From: Luteibacter sp. Sphag1AF | Lineage (GTDB): Bacteria > Pseudomonadota > Gammaproteobacteria > Xanthomonadales > Rhodanobacteraceae | Direction: 5' to 3' | DNA length: 64,000 bases | Assembly: GCF_014192715.1 (NCBI RefSeq) | Contig: NZ_JACHYH010000003.1 | Location: forward strand, 62,001-126,000 | Shown: positions 47,309 through 57,398 of the stretch, piece by piece | Layout of the letters: each line of letters begins with the position of its first letter | Position numbering within the stretch: the stretch's first letter is position 1 | Program-made: the position numbers and the translations under genes | The notes under the pieces: generated by a model | The model's input: the letters and a program-made list of their open reading frames with translations, nothing else | Databases searched by the model: none | Told to the model about the DNA's origin: nothing

Positions 47309-48181
47309 TCACTCGCCCGTGGCGATGCCGCGTGCCGAGTGGCTGATCCAGCCGCTCCACGACGGCGCGTAGAGACGCGAGCCGGTGAGGCCCGCGTGCT
47401 CCATCGCCAGCAGGTTGTGGCAGGCAGTGACGCCCGAGCCGCACATGTGCACCACGTCGGAGATGTCGCGCGGCCCAATGATCGCGGTGAATGCTTCGCG
47501 CAGGGCGTCGGGCGAACGAAAGCGTCCGTCGTCCTGAAGGTTTTCAGAGAACGGGCGATTGCGCGCGCCCGGCACGTGGCCAGCCACAGGGTCCAGGGGC
47601 TCGACCTCGCCACGGAAACGCGGCGCCGCACGTGCGTCCAGCAACACGAAGCGACCCGACGCCAGACCGTCGGTGAGCTCTTCCGCCGATACCGTCATGG
47701 TGTCGTTGAAAGCAATTTTCACGGACGTGGGTGCGTGACGCGCGTTCTCGCATGACACCGGCAGACCCTCGGCGATCCAGGCCGGATAACCGCCATCCAG
47801 CACAGCGACGTTTTCGATGCCCGCAAGACGCGCAAGCCACCAGAAGCGCGCCGCCGCCAGCGCACCGCCCGCTGCGTCATACGCCACGACCTGAACATCG
47901 GGACGCCACCCCGCGCGGGCCAGCAATGCGGCGAATACTTCCGCCTTCGGCAACGGATGACGCCCGCGACCCGCAGGCGGCGTGGCGAGGTCGGCAAGAT
48001 CGGCGTCAAGGTCGGCACGAATCGCGCCGGGAATGTGACCCTGTGCGAAGTCGCGCTCGGCCTTGCCCGGGGCGGCCAGGCCACCGGCCGCAAATTCAAA
48101 GCGGCAATCAACAAACAGCACGTCGCCCGGCTCCAGCGCGGCAGCCGCCTGGGGAGTGATGATGGTGCGCACGGTATTCAT
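47309..48181 (-). CDS. sseA: 3-mercaptopyruvate sulfurtransferase-like protein (two rhodanese domains)
   Basis: 290 residues with two rhodanese-type domains: an inactive one (about 1-130) and a catalytic one. The active-site loop CGSGVTA (in VHMCGSGVTACHN) is the form typical of mercaptopyruvate sulfurtransferases rather than thiosulfate sulfurtransferases. It moves sulfur to cyanide or thiol acceptors. It overlaps the upstream nudix gene by 4 nt, part of an fkpA-DUF1289-nudix-sseA run on the minus strand. Confidence 0.9.
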   Translation of the reverse strand: MNTVRTIITPQAAAALEPGDVLFVDCRFEFAAGGLAAPGKAERDFAQGHIPGAIRADLDADLADLATPPAGRGRHPLPKAEVFAALLARAGWRPDVQVVAYDAAGGALAAARFWWLARLAGIENVAVLDGGYPAWIAEGLPVSCENARHAPTSVKIAFNDTMTVSAEELTDGLASGRFVLLDARAAPRFRGEVEPLDPVAGHVPGARNRPFSENLQDDGRFRSPDALREAFTAIIGPRDISDVVHMCGSGVTACHNLLAMEHAGLTGSRLYAPSWSGWISHSARGIATGE

Positions 48182-48783
48182 GAGTGACCCATCCTGCGAA
48201 CGAGGTTCTGGAGCATGGCGGCCGTGGCGCCCCAGATGCGGTAACCCGTGTGGAGAAACTCCACCATGTCACGCTGCTGGCCGCGAAACTCCATCGTATA
48301 CCTGCGCAGGTTGGCCGGATCGAGAAAGAACGCAAGCGGCACTTCAAACACCGCCGCTACCTCGCCCGGATCGGGCTTCAACCGAGCCGCCGCCTCCACC
48401 CGCGCCACCACAGGCGTGACGGTGAAGCCGCTGATGGTCTCGAACGATTCGAGGAAACCCAGCGGAGTCACCGCATCGGGCTGCAACCCGATTTCCTCGT
48501 GGCTTTCGCGCAGTGCCGCAGCAACGACGTCGCGGTCGTCCGGCTCAACCCGGCCGCCGGGAAACGCGACCTGTCCGGCGTGCTGTTGCAGGGTGTCGGT
48601 GCGGACAGTCAGCAGCACGTTCTGCTGGCGATCATCGCGAATGCCAACAAGCACGGCAGCCGGCCGGCGCGGCGTATTGCCCAGAAACGGTGCGATGTCG
48701 TCGTGATTCCAGCCGCGCGGGCCCGGCGGCGCTTCCAGCGGAAGCAACGCGCCACGCAATGCGGCGTCCGTGGCGAGAATCAC
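48178..48783 (-). CDS. Nudix hydrolase, CoA pyrophosphatase type
   Basis: 201 residues. The Nudix box is visible (GGRVEPDDRDVVAAALRESH, then EEIG), with the metal-binding Glu residues. Upstream is AVLVGIRDDRQQNVLLTVRT, and the sequence LPFPGGRVE-like block of the CoA pyrophosphatase subgroup is matched by QVAFPGGRVE. It hydrolyses CoA or related nucleotide diphosphates. Overlaps of 4 nt on both sides suggest translational coupling with the DUF1289 gene and sseA. Confidence 0.92.
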   Translation of the reverse strand: MILATDAALRGALLPLEAPPGPRGWNHDDIAPFLGNTPRRPAAVLVGIRDDRQQNVLLTVRTDTLQQHAGQVAFPGGRVEPDDRDVVAAALRESHEEIGLQPDAVTPLGFLESFETISGFTVTPVVARVEAAARLKPDPGEVAAVFEVPLAFFLDPANLRRYTMEFRGQQRDMVEFLHTGYRIWGATAAMLQNLVRRMGHS

Positions 48784-48965
48784 TGGACGTCCCGATGAGG
48801 CAATACCTCAGTCATGAGACGCAGGCGCTCGCGATCTGCCATGCCACCCCATGCGGCGATTTCGTCCCCGGTGCGCCGGCAACCCAGGCACAGCCCGTCA
48901 CTGTCGAGACGACAGACGCCAGTGCACGGCCTGAGAGGAAGGTCAGAAGGTGCGTTCGGAAGCAT
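48780..48965 (-). CDS. DUF1289 protein
   Basis: 61 residues if started at the ATG at 48965; upstream GTG and ATG starts give up to 72. It holds a cysteine cluster PCTGVCRLDSDGLCLGCRRT (CxxxC...CxxC) and the Trp of the AAWGGM block, which define DUF1289, a short presumed metal-binding protein of unknown role. It overlaps the nudix gene by 4 nt and lies shortly after the fkpA-like gene. Confidence 0.85.
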   Translation of the reverse strand: MLPNAPSDLPLRPCTGVCRLDSDGLCLGCRRTGDEIAAWGGMADRERLRLMTEVLPHRDVQ

Positions 48966-49013
48966 ACAACCGAGCATTCTACAGCGACGGGGCGTCACGC
49001 ATTCCGCGACGGG

Positions 49014-49730
49014 TCACTGTTTGATTTCCAGCAACTCGATTTCAAAGACCAGCGCTTCGTTGGGTCCGATACGCGGCAACTCGCCGCGCTCGCCATAGGC
49101 CAGTTGCGGGGGAATGATGACCTTCCACTTATCGCCCACACGCATCCGCGGAATCACATCCTGCCACCCGCGGATAACCCGGTTGACCGTGAAAGTGACC
49201 GGGCGGCCGTGCGCGTAGGAGCTGTCGAATTCGGTGCCGTCCAGCAGCGCACCACGATAATTGACCGTGACCGTACTGGTGACCTGCGGTTGCTGGTTGC
49301 CCGAGCCCCTGGCGAGCACGGAATACTGAATGCCCGACGGCAGTGCAATCACACCCGCGCGGCTGCGGTTCTTTTCCAGGAACTCGGCGCTGCGCTTTGC
49401 GTTGGATTCTGCCACCCGGCGGAACTCCGCCACCGCATCCTGACGGACCTTGGCGTCGAAGCCCAGCAACTGGTCCTGCATCTGGTCGACCGACACGCCG
49501 GGAGCGCGACGGGCGTAGCCATCCTGAAGGGCTTTGACGAGCACGGCGATATCGACCTCAGGCTGAGGACTGTTCGCGAACTGGGTGCCGATCTGATACC
49601 CGATGGCGTAGGACAGCTTGGTTTTGTCGATGACCACCGGGCGCGCCGGCTGCGGGTTGGCCGGTGACTGGGCAACAGCAGACCCCGCGACTATCAGGCT
49701 CGCCAGCAGCAGGAAACGCGTGGATGACAT
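49014..49730 (-). CDS. FKBP-type peptidyl-prolyl isomerase (FkpA/Mip-like)
   Basis: 238 residues from the ATG at 49730 with a GGAGAA site. A signal peptide (ends GSAVAQ) indicates the periplasm. An N-terminal dimerisation region (about 30-125, with KLSYAIGYQIGTQFANSP) is followed by an FKBP domain with VTVNYRGALLDGTEFDSSY, GWQDVIPRMRVGDKW and ending LVFEIELLEI. This is the Mip/FkpA arrangement that assists folding of secreted proteins. It is probably the first gene of the fkpA-DUF1289-nudix-sseA run. Confidence 0.93.
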   Translation of the reverse strand: MSSTRFLLLASLIVAGSAVAQSPANPQPARPVVIDKTKLSYAIGYQIGTQFANSPQPEVDIAVLVKALQDGYARRAPGVSVDQMQDQLLGFDAKVRQDAVAEFRRVAESNAKRSAEFLEKNRSRAGVIALPSGIQYSVLARGSGNQQPQVTSTVTVNYRGALLDGTEFDSSYAHGRPVTFTVNRVIRGWQDVIPRMRVGDKWKVIIPPQLAYGERGELPRIGPNEALVFEIELLEIKQ

Positions 49731-49871
49731 CCCGTTCTCCGTGAACACAACAGAGCGACACCACAGGATAGTCGATCACGACCTGCTGCGCCCTTGGTGC
49801 TAAGAGGGTCGCGGAGGGAAAAGGTTCCCCTGATACCATCGGGTGCTTTGACCCCCGTTGAGGTTTCGACC

Positions 49872-50654
49872 ATGGCCTATCGCACGCTGACCCTCGCCAA
49901 CCGTGGCGCCGTTCGCACTATCACGATCAACCGCCCCGACAAGCTCAATGCACTGAACCGCGAAACGATCAGTGAGCTGACCCTGGCGTTCCGCCAGGCA
50001 GGACAGGACGACGCCGTGCGCGTAGTGGTACTGGCGGGCGCGGGCGAGAAGGCATTTGTGGCCGGTGCCGACATCTCCGAAATGACCGCGTGGTCGCCCG
50101 TCCAGGCACAGGCCGCCTCACGGGCCGGGCAGGATCTGATGCTGGCTGTGGAGCGGCTCGGCAAGCCCGTGATCGCCCGTATCCAGGGTTATGCACTGGG
50201 CGGCGGCATGGAACTGGCGATGGCCTGCCACCTTCGCGTGGCCAGTGAGAAAGCCCGATTCGGCCAGCCGGAAATTGGTCTGGGGCTGATTCCGGGGTTC
50301 GGTGGTACCCAGCGCCTGGCCCGGTTGGCCGGTCGGGGTGTCGCACTGGAGCTGTGCCTGCTGGGCCAGCAGATCGACGCCGCCCGGGCAGAACGCCTCG
50401 GCATCGCCACGCGCGTGGTTGCCGCCGACGAGCTTGACGCCACGGTGGACGCGCTGGCCGATCAGCTTGCCGTGTCGGCACCGCTGGCACTGAAGGGCAT
50501 CCTGGATGCCGTGCTGGACGGCGGCGAATGCGCGCTGGATCAGGGTCTGGCGTACGAAACCCAGGGCTTCGCCATTGCCTTCTCCACACAGGACATGCGC
50601 GAAGGCACGACGGCATTCCTTGAGCGCCGCAAGGCGGCCTTCAAAGGTCAGTAA
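49872..50654 (+). CDS. Enoyl-CoA hydratase/isomerase family protein
   Basis: 260 residues from the ATG at 49872, with a GAGG site. Crotonase fold motifs: NRPDKLNALNRET, the oxyanion-hole loop AFVAGADISEM, GYALGGGMELAMACHLR and GQPEIGLGLIPGFGGTQRLA with the catalytic Glu residues. The C-terminal half is typical of short-chain hydratases (FadB/EchA type). It adds water to enoyl-CoA in fatty-acid or amino-acid breakdown. A dyad with TAAGCCGG/CCGGCTTA arms lies at the stop codon. Confidence 0.92.
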   Translation: MAYRTLTLANRGAVRTITINRPDKLNALNRETISELTLAFRQAGQDDAVRVVVLAGAGEKAFVAGADISEMTAWSPVQAQAASRAGQDLMLAVERLGKPVIARIQGYALGGGMELAMACHLRVASEKARFGQPEIGLGLIPGFGGTQRLARLAGRGVALELCLLGQQIDAARAERLGIATRVVAADELDATVDALADQLAVSAPLALKGILDAVLDGGECALDQGLAYETQGFAIAFSTQDMREGTTAFLERRKAAFKGQ

Positions 50655-50696
50655 GCCGGATGCCGGTGGCGGTGAATGCCTCCACCGGCTTACGCA

Positions 50697-51590
50697 TTAA
50701 TGATGGCTGCCCTTGTACTTCAGCTCGCCGGCCGTCACGCGCACGTCCAGGCGGTTTTCCGGCGGCGCCAGCGGGCAGGTGGCATAGGGCGTGAAAGCGC
50801 ACGGCGGGTTGGTCGCCTTGTTGAAGTCCAGCACCAGCTTGCCGTCCACCGGCATGGTGGTGGTGAGGAAGCGCGCTGCACCGTAGGTTTCCTTGCCACT
50901 GGTGCGGTCGGCGATCACGAAGAACAGTGACGTGGCGTCTTCCTGAATCGGGAACAGCTCGAAGCGATGGCCATTGCGCTCGAACACCGCCTTGCCTGGC
51001 ACGCGCTCTTTGTCGACGGTGCCCAGCACCGAACCGATTTCGAGGAAATGCGGCGTGTCGAACGGCACCCAGTCGGCGACCACGCGCCAGGATGGGTCGA
51101 TGTCGAAGTAATCCAGCCCCTGGAACCCGGTACGCGTCGGTGCGGCGGAGTCCTTGACCCGCAACGCCCGCCGACCGTCACGCACGATGACGTAGAAGCT
51201 GGCGGTACCGAAAGTGACCTGCGAGGGTGAGGCGTTCGCAGCGGCGTCATCCACGAGGGTGGCGCGCGGCACGATTTTCCCATCGACCGCCGCCTCTGCG
51301 TGGTCAGCAAAGACGATCTCGCTTGAGCCGTCCGCATGCAGCGTGATTACGCCAAGGTGCGCGGGGCCCGCTTTCAGCACGATGTCGTTGTCGGCAGCCG
51401 TGCCAATGCTATTGGCACCGGGCTTCAGCCATTCCAGCCCGATCAACGTCAACCAGCCTGACGGGCCGGTCAGCGTTTCAAGGCGCTGCGCGCGGTATTT
51501 CTCGATGGACTGGACATAACCCGCGTCCCCGCCCACAACGCTGGTAGCGGCCATGGCAAGTACCGAAGCAATAGCAATGTTGCGAATCAT
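50697..51590 (-). CDS. DUF1684 protein, secreted
   Basis: 297 residues from the ATG at 51590; a longer frame to 51695 overlaps the mutL end and is rejected. A signal-like N-terminus (MIRNIAIASVLAMAATSVVG) is followed by motifs of DUF1684: LTGPSGWLTLIGLEWLKPG, GYETFG-like block replaced by GKETYGAARFLTTTMP, DFNKATNPPCAFTPYATCPLAPPENRL. Members are thought to be extracellular or periplasmic; no activity is established. Confidence 0.88.
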   Translation of the reverse strand: MIRNIAIASVLAMAATSVVGGDAGYVQSIEKYRAQRLETLTGPSGWLTLIGLEWLKPGANSIGTAADNDIVLKAGPAHLGVITLHADGSSEIVFADHAEAAVDGKIVPRATLVDDAAANASPSQVTFGTASFYVIVRDGRRALRVKDSAAPTRTGFQGLDYFDIDPSWRVVADWVPFDTPHFLEIGSVLGTVDKERVPGKAVFERNGHRFELFPIQEDATSLFFVIADRTSGKETYGAARFLTTTMPVDGKLVLDFNKATNPPCAFTPYATCPLAPPENRLDVRVTAGELKYKGSHH

Positions 51591-51627
51591 GATGGCATTC
51601 CATTTGGCCGTTTGGACGGCCATTCTG

Positions 51628-53454
51628 TCACCTTCCGCGAAGGAAGAGTCGGTCCAGCTCACCCAGTGCCAGCTGCACCCAGGTGGGACGGCCATGGTTG
51701 CACTGCCCCGAACGTTCGGTTGCTTCCATCTCGCGCAGCAGCGCGTTCATTTCAGGCAATCCGAGACGACGTCCCGCGCGCACGGAGCCATGGCAGGCCA
51801 TGGTGGAGAGAAGTTCGTTTTCCAGTTCCTGCAACCTGCGCGAGCTGCCGTGCTGCGCCAACTCGGCCAGCACGTCGCGGGCGAGCTGAGAAACGTCAGC
51901 ACCTTCCAGCAGCGCGGGAATACGTCGCACAACAACGCCCGAAGGACCGCTGCGTGACATCTCCAGACCCCACTCGGCCAGCGGCTCGGCATACTCTTCG
52001 GCCGCCGCTGCCTCTTTGGCACTGACGGCAATGCTGAGCGGAACCAGCAGCATCTGCGAACGGAGGCTGGAAGCGGCGCGACCGTTTTTCAGTTTTTCGT
52101 AAGTGATGCGCTCATGCGCTGCGTGCATGTCCACCAGAATGAGGCCGTGCTCGTTTTCCGCGAGCACGTAGATATTTTTCAGCTGCGCGATGGCATAGCC
52201 CAGTGGCGGAACATCACTGCCCTGCTCCGGCACGCCGTCGGTGGGTGGGGACCACGACACGGGACGCGCCGACGCCTCGCCAAACAACGTGGCGTAGTCG
52301 GCCAGCGGCTCTTCGCGCACGCCCAGGCTCAGCCGTGACTGGCTGTTGGACATCGGCCATGACGCGGCGGCAGCCGCCGGCTGCGGCCGGTGCTCGAAAC
52401 TTCCGCTGCCCGCCATCGGTGCGGCGTGCACGGATTCCGGGACGGCGATGCCCGCGCGCGTCTGCGCCAGTGCTTCGTGCAGCGTGCGGAACAGGAAATC
52501 GTGGACGAGGCGCTGCTCACGGAAGCGCACTTCGTTTTTCGCCGGGTGCACGTTGACGTCCACGCCGGTGGGGTCCAGCTCCAGGAACAGCACAAACGCC
52601 GGATGGCGACCGTGGAACAATACGTCGGCATACGCCTGACGCACCGCATGAGCAACGACGCGGTCGCGCACCAGACGGCCATTCACGTAGAAATACTGCT
52701 GATCGGCCTGCGCGCGCGACGCGGTGGGCAGACCCACCCAGCCAGACAGGCGCAGGCCCGCTGCCGCATGCTCCACGCGCAGACTCTGTGCCGGAAAATC
52801 AGGGCCCAGCACTTCGGCCACACGACCGAGTGCGGCGGCTTCGTCACGCGCCGGTTTCAGCAGGCGCACCGGACGACCGTTGTGGCTGAGCCGGATATCA
52901 ACGCCTTCACGGGCGAGTGCCAGCGACTTCAGCAGATCGTCGATATGGGCGAATTCGGTGCGCTCGGCACGAAGGAATTTCCGGCGGGCGGGCACGTTGT
53001 AAAACAGGTCGCGCACTTCGATGGTGGTGCCGGGCGGATGCTGCGCGGGACGCGCTTCCTGCAACTTGCCACCATCCACTTCGATGCGGAACGCGGCGTC
53101 CTGGCCCTCGTATCGGGAAGTCAGCGAGAAACGCGCCACAGAGGAAACGGACGCCAGCGCTTCGCCACGGAAGCCCATGCTGGCCACGCGCTCCAGATCA
53201 TCGAAGCTGCCAATCTTGCTGGTGGCGTGCGAGGCAACGGCCAGCACGAGTTCGTCGCGGGCAATGCCGCAGCCATCGTCACGCACGCGGATGAGACGCG
53301 AGCCGCCCATTTCGATGTCGACTTCGATACGCCGGGCGCCTGCGTCGATGCTGTTCTCGACAAGCTCTTTCACCACCGAAGCGGGACGCTCGATGACCTC
53401 GCCCGCAGCGATCTGGTTGATCAGCTCAGGCGGCAGAGGACGGATAGACGGCAT
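51628..53454 (-). CDS. mutL: DNA mismatch repair protein MutL
   Basis: 608 residues. The N-terminal GHKL ATPase has [21 protein letters not shown] (N box), [12 protein letters not shown] and [14 protein letters not shown]. The C-terminal dimerisation domain has the endonuclease-like [11 protein letters not shown], close to the usual DQHAxxER but with DM instead of DQ, so nicking activity is uncertain. MutL couples mismatch recognition by MutS to the later repair steps. It is the last gene of the nnr-tsaE-amiC-mutL block; miaA and hfq, which follow mutL in E. coli, are not in this window. Confidence 0.96.
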   Translation of the reverse strand: MPSIRPLPPELINQIAAGEVIERPASVVKELVENSIDAGARRIEVDIEMGGSRLIRVRDDGCGIARDELVLAVASHATSKIGSFDDLERVASMGFRGEALASVSSVARFSLTSRYEGQDAAFRIEVDGGKLQEARPAQHPPGTTIEVRDLFYNVPARRKFLRAERTEFAHIDDLLKSLALAREGVDIRLSHNGRPVRLLKPARDEAAALGRVAEVLGPDFPAQSLRVEHAAAGLRLSGWVGLPTASRAQADQQYFYVNGRLVRDRVVAHAVRQAYADVLFHGRHPAFVLFLELDPTGVDVNVHPAKNEVRFREQRLVHDFLFRTLHEALAQTRAGIAVPESVHAAPMAGSGSFEHRPQPAAAAASWPMSNSQSRLSLGVREEPLADYATLFGEASARPVSWSPPTDGVPEQGSDVPPLGYAIAQLKNIYVLAENEHGLILVDMHAAHERITYEKLKNGRAASSLRSQMLLVPLSIAVSAKEAAAAEEYAEPLAEWGLEMSRSGPSGVVVRRIPALLEGADVSQLARDVLAELAQHGSSRRLQELENELLSTMACHGSVRAGRRLGLPEMNALLREMEATERSGQCNHGRPTWVQLALGELDRLFLRGR

Positions 53455-53513
53455 GATTGAAGACCTTCGTACGCAAGGTCCAAGAATAACGGAAAGGCCC
53501 CGGGGGCCGCGAA

Positions 53514-55292
53514 TCAGCCGGACGGGATGGCGAGCACTGCGCCAATGCGCACGGTGTTCTCGCTCATGTTGTTGGCCGTCTTGATCGCATTGACGCTCAC
53601 CCCGTACTGCTGGGCGATGCCGGTCAGCGTCTCGCCGCGGTTGACCCGGTGCAGGTCACGGACGTTTTCATCAGCACGCCCGGCATTTGCCTTGGTCCTG
53701 GGGACGTCCTTCGCCGGCGTCGGAGGCTTATCGACCTTCGCGACCGTGATTTCGCTGGACGCGGGCCGCTTGTTACCGGCTGCGTCAGGGTTGGACGCCG
53801 AGATTTCCCTGACGGCCGGCTTTACCGGTGCCTTGCGCGCAGGCTCAGGCGCCGCATCGTCGTTGTCGGTATCACGCATGGCCAGACGCGTCACCGGCTT
53901 GGGCGGCGGCGTCCTGGAGGCGGCTTTCACGGCATCGGCAGCAATGGCCGTGGCATCCGATGCCACGGCGGGCGCGACCGGCGCAGCGGCGGCCGTCGTG
54001 GCAAGCGCCGTACCGTTGCGGCGCGCGGCCTGCGCGGCAAACCAGGTGCCCGGAGGTGGCATGGATTCAAAGTAGTTGCGGACACCGCCCAGCACCGCAG
54101 AGGCGAGCTGGCGCCGATGCGCATCGTCGCGCAGGCGGCGCTCTTCTGCCGGATTGGTGATGAAGGCGGTTTCGACCAGGATCGACGGGACGTCCGGCGA
54201 GCGCAGCACAACGAAGTTGGCACGCTCTACATAACCGCGATGCGTGGGGCCGAGCACGCCCAACGCTTTCAACACGTTACCAGCGATGGACTCGCTGGCC
54301 TGCATGGCATAGCCCTGCTGGAGGTCCAGCAGCACGGCAGCAAGCGTGTCGTCCTTGTCGTCCAGGGAAACGCCGCCGACCAGATCGGCCCGGTTTTCGC
54401 GATCAGCCAGCCAGCGGGAAGCCTCGCTGGTCTTTCCGCGCGGCGAAAGCACCCATACGGACGATCCCTTTGCGTCGCCGTTCTTGAAGGCGTCGGCGTG
54501 AATCGACACGAACATGTCGGCATTGTGCTCGCGCGCAATCTGATAACGGCGCTTGAGCGGAATGAAGTAATCACCGTTTCGGGTCAGCACGGCCTGCATG
54601 CCCGGCTGGCGGTTGATCTGGTCGGCCAGTTCGCGGGCCACCTGCAAGGTGACGTCCTTTTCGCGCAAACCGGTGGGACCACGCGCACCCGGATCTTCGC
54701 CACCATGACCGGCGTCGATGGCCACCACGACCTTGCGGTCGCCGCCCGGCAACGCTGGCGCTGAAGCTGCCGCGGAGCCACGACGGTTGCGCGAACCACG
54801 GGCAGGCGTGACGACCGCCGCGCTGGCTGTTGCGGACGCCGACGCACCACCGTCGTCGGACGACGCCACTTCATCGCCGGGATCAGCGCCGTTGCCCGGG
54901 TAAAGATCGAGGACCAGGCGATAGCCGTAGTCACCGGCAGGCTTCAGCAGGAAGCTCTTGGGTTTGGCTTTGGCGTCCACGGAAGCAACGATGCGGGCAC
55001 GATCACCCTGCTTCTCGGTACGCATGGACTTGAACAGACCCTGCCCGCCAGGTGCGGCGAAGCCGCCCACCACCACGCTCTTGTCCAGGTCGAGGACTAC
55101 GCTGCCCGGGGTGTCGCCCTGGGACAGCTTGTAGCCCGCCGGGCCGGACAAATCGAATACCACTCGGGTGTACTCGGGGCCGGCCCAGACGCGCGCAGCC
55201 TTGACGTCCGCAGCGCTGGCGAGCGGCGCGCAGAGGCCCGCGGCGGTTGCCGCGAGCGCGAGAAGGCCATGTTTAAAAGAGATTCCCCTCAT
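53514..55292 (-). CDS. amiC: N-acetylmuramoyl-L-alanine amidase (AMIN + amidase_3 + LysM)
   Basis: 592 residues from the ATG at 55292. Domains: signal peptide (about 1-28), AMIN domain (about 30-135), amidase_3 domain (about 180-400) with zinc site [25 protein letters not shown] and [12 protein letters not shown], then a long Ala/Pro-rich linker, and a C-terminal LysM ([20 protein letters not shown]). It cleaves the amide between MurNAc and the stem peptide to separate daughter cells. The AMIN domain targets it to the septum. Confidence 0.95.
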   Translation of the reverse strand: MRGISFKHGLLALAATAAGLCAPLASAADVKAARVWAGPEYTRVVFDLSGPAGYKLSQGDTPGSVVLDLDKSVVVGGFAAPGGQGLFKSMRTEKQGDRARIVASVDAKAKPKSFLLKPAGDYGYRLVLDLYPGNGADPGDEVASSDDGGASASATASAAVVTPARGSRNRRGSAAASAPALPGGDRKVVVAIDAGHGGEDPGARGPTGLREKDVTLQVARELADQINRQPGMQAVLTRNGDYFIPLKRRYQIAREHNADMFVSIHADAFKNGDAKGSSVWVLSPRGKTSEASRWLADRENRADLVGGVSLDDKDDTLAAVLLDLQQGYAMQASESIAGNVLKALGVLGPTHRGYVERANFVVLRSPDVPSILVETAFITNPAEERRLRDDAHRRQLASAVLGGVRNYFESMPPPGTWFAAQAARRNGTALATTAAAAPVAPAVASDATAIAADAVKAASRTPPPKPVTRLAMRDTDNDDAAPEPARKAPVKPAVREISASNPDAAGNKRPASSEITVAKVDKPPTPAKDVPRTKANAGRADENVRDLHRVNRGETLTGIAQQYGVSVNAIKTANNMSENTVRIGAVLAIPSG

Positions 55293-55390
55293 AAGGCACG
55301 GATTGAACTGCAATCGCCCCTTGAATGCAAGGCAAATGCCTTGTTAATCCATAACCTGCGAAGACTTCGTCAAGATTCGTACAGGTTTGG

Positions 55391-55885
55391 TCAGCCAGCG
55401 GAGGACGCGTCTGGCACATTGACCGCGCCGCTCAATCCGTCCAGCACACGGCGACCGCGATCGCCATGGGCCTGCCAGGAGGCCGAACGGCCCGATCCCT
55501 CGCGGGTCAGATTCAGCACGAGGTCGGCTGCAGGCAGGGCGCCGGTACCTCGTTCGGGCCACTCCACAAGCACGATGGCGCCCGGCTCGGCCAGCGCGTC
55601 CAGGCCCAGCCATTCCAGCTCGCCGGGGTCAGCGATGCGGTAAAGGTCGAGATGAAACGCCGGACGACCATCCACCTCGTAGCCTTCCACCAGGCTGTAT
55701 GTGGGGCTTTTGATGCGCTCACCGACACCGATGGCCCCAAGGAACGCACGCGCGAACGTGGTCTTCCCCGCACCCAGATCGCCATGCAGATAGAGCACGA
55801 GGCCGCCGGGGACGAGCGTTGCGAGCTGGCGCCCCAGCGCCATGGTGGCCGCTTCGTCGGCCAGTGGAACCGTCAATGTGGTCAT
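55391..55885 (-). CDS. tsaE: tRNA threonylcarbamoyladenosine biosynthesis ATPase TsaE
   Basis: 164 residues from the ATG at 55885, overlapping the nnr stop by 4 nt. The P-loop is GDLGAGKTTFAR, followed by SPTYSLVEGYE and FHLDLYRIADPGELEWLG (typical of TsaE). It acts with TsaB and TsaD in making the t6A base of tRNA. It is the second gene of the nnr-tsaE-amiC-mutL block, the common order in gammaproteobacteria. Confidence 0.95.
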   Translation of the reverse strand: MTTLTVPLADEAATMALGRQLATLVPGGLVLYLHGDLGAGKTTFARAFLGAIGVGERIKSPTYSLVEGYEVDGRPAFHLDLYRIADPGELEWLGLDALAEPGAIVLVEWPERGTGALPAADLVLNLTREGSGRSASWQAHGDRGRRVLDGLSGAVNVPDASSAG

Positions 55886-57363
55886 ACGGGAAGTCCATTG
55901 ATGAGGCGGCGCAACGGCACCAGAAGATCCATGGCGAGCAGGCCGCGCTCCCCATCGCGGGCCGCGACATCGGCCGCACGGGCATGCAGGCCAACGCCGA
56001 GGCAGGCCGCGTCCCATGCGCTCAGCTGCTGAGCCATCAGGCCCGCCAGAATGCCGGTCAAGGTATCGCCCATGCCGCCACTGGCCATGCCCGGATTACC
56101 CCAGGGGCACACCATGACGCAGCCATCCGGTCGTGCAACGAGGCTGCCATTGCCCTTCAGCACCACCACCGACCGGTACTGCCGGGCCAGCGCCCGGGCC
56201 GAATCGAAGCGATCCGCCTGAATATCTGCCGTCGTCACACCAAGCAGTCGAGCGGCCTCACCCGGATGAGGCGTCAGGATGGTCTGGGACGGAAGCTCGC
56301 GCTGCTCCTTCGCGAGCAGGTTCAGGCCATCCGCATCAAGAACCAGGGGAAGGCCAGCGTCCAGAGCCGTGGTCCACAATGCGTGGCCCCAGGCACCCTG
56401 CCCCAGTCCTGGCCCCACGGCAAGAACGCTGGCGCGAGCCAGCAAGGGCTCCAGCGCCTGTGGGCCGTTGACGCCATGCGCCATCAACTCAGGGCGCACG
56501 GTGTTGATGGACGGCACGTTTTCGTCGCGGGTGGCGACACTGACCAGCCCGGCGCCAGTACGCGCCGCCGCCTCGCTGGCCATACAGATCGCCCCGGCCG
56601 TGCCGTGGTCGCCGCCCACGGCCAGCACGTGGCCGTTGTCACCCTTGTACGAGTCACGCGGCCGCGGCGGCAAGGCGGATTCACTGAGCAGGCGAGCATC
56701 CGGCTCCATGGAAGACACCATCGCGTCAGGCAGGCCCAGACGGGCAAGCTCGACGGTGCCGGCCAGCCCGCAGCGCCCCGTGAAAAGGCCGCGCTTGTAC
56801 GCAATGAACGTGACGGTCACTGACGCCTGCACAGCGACGCCCGGCGCCGTACCGTTGTCTGCGGTCAGGCCCGAAGGGATATCCAGCGCGAGCACCGGAC
56901 GTCCTGCCGCATTCAAAAGACGGATGAGTTCGGCCGCCACGCCCTCGGGCGCCCGATTGAGGCCGGTGCCATAGAGCGCATCCACCACGACGTCGGCATC
57001 GTTCCAGGCGTTCTGACCCTGCGACGCATCGCGAACGGGGCCACCGGATGCCTCAAAGTGGCGGCGTGCTGCTCGCGCGTCATCCCCCGCCGGCGGCCCC
57101 AACGCCAGTACATCCACCTGCCAGCCGGCCTCGCGGGCGAGCGCCGCCAGCAGGTAGCCATCGCCACCGTTATTCCCGGTACCGCACAGAACGGCAATGC
57201 GTCGCGCATCGGGCCAATGACGGCCCAGCGTGCTGAAAGCCGCATGCGAGGCGCGCTGCATCAGCTCATAGCCGGACAGACCGCCATCACGACTGGCACG
57301 AACATCAAGTTCGCGCGATTGCGCGGCGGTGAACAGGGCGGTATCGACGAGGGAGGCGGTCAT
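55882..57363 (-). CDS. nnr: Bifunctional NAD(P)H-hydrate repair enzyme (epimerase + dehydratase)
   Basis: 493 residues. The N-terminal NnrE (YjeF_N) domain has VLCGTGNNGGDGYLLA and VDALYGTGL; the C-terminal NnrD domain has VGPGLGQG, LTPHPGEAARLLG and GNPGMASGGMGDTLTG. It repairs damaged NAD(P)HX. The start lies 35 nt from that of the divergent queG gene, so both share a very short promoter region. Confidence 0.95.
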   Translation of the reverse strand: MTASLVDTALFTAAQSRELDVRASRDGGLSGYELMQRASHAAFSTLGRHWPDARRIAVLCGTGNNGGDGYLLAALAREAGWQVDVLALGPPAGDDARAARRHFEASGGPVRDASQGQNAWNDADVVVDALYGTGLNRAPEGVAAELIRLLNAAGRPVLALDIPSGLTADNGTAPGVAVQASVTVTFIAYKRGLFTGRCGLAGTVELARLGLPDAMVSSMEPDARLLSESALPPRPRDSYKGDNGHVLAVGGDHGTAGAICMASEAAARTGAGLVSVATRDENVPSINTVRPELMAHGVNGPQALEPLLARASVLAVGPGLGQGAWGHALWTTALDAGLPLVLDADGLNLLAKEQRELPSQTILTPHPGEAARLLGVTTADIQADRFDSARALARQYRSVVVLKGNGSLVARPDGCVMVCPWGNPGMASGGMGDTLTGILAGLMAQQLSAWDAACLGVGLHARAADVAARDGERGLLAMDLLVPLRRLINGLPV

Positions 57364-57398
57364 CTGCCGATTATAGGAGTCACCCGTAGAATAGAGAC

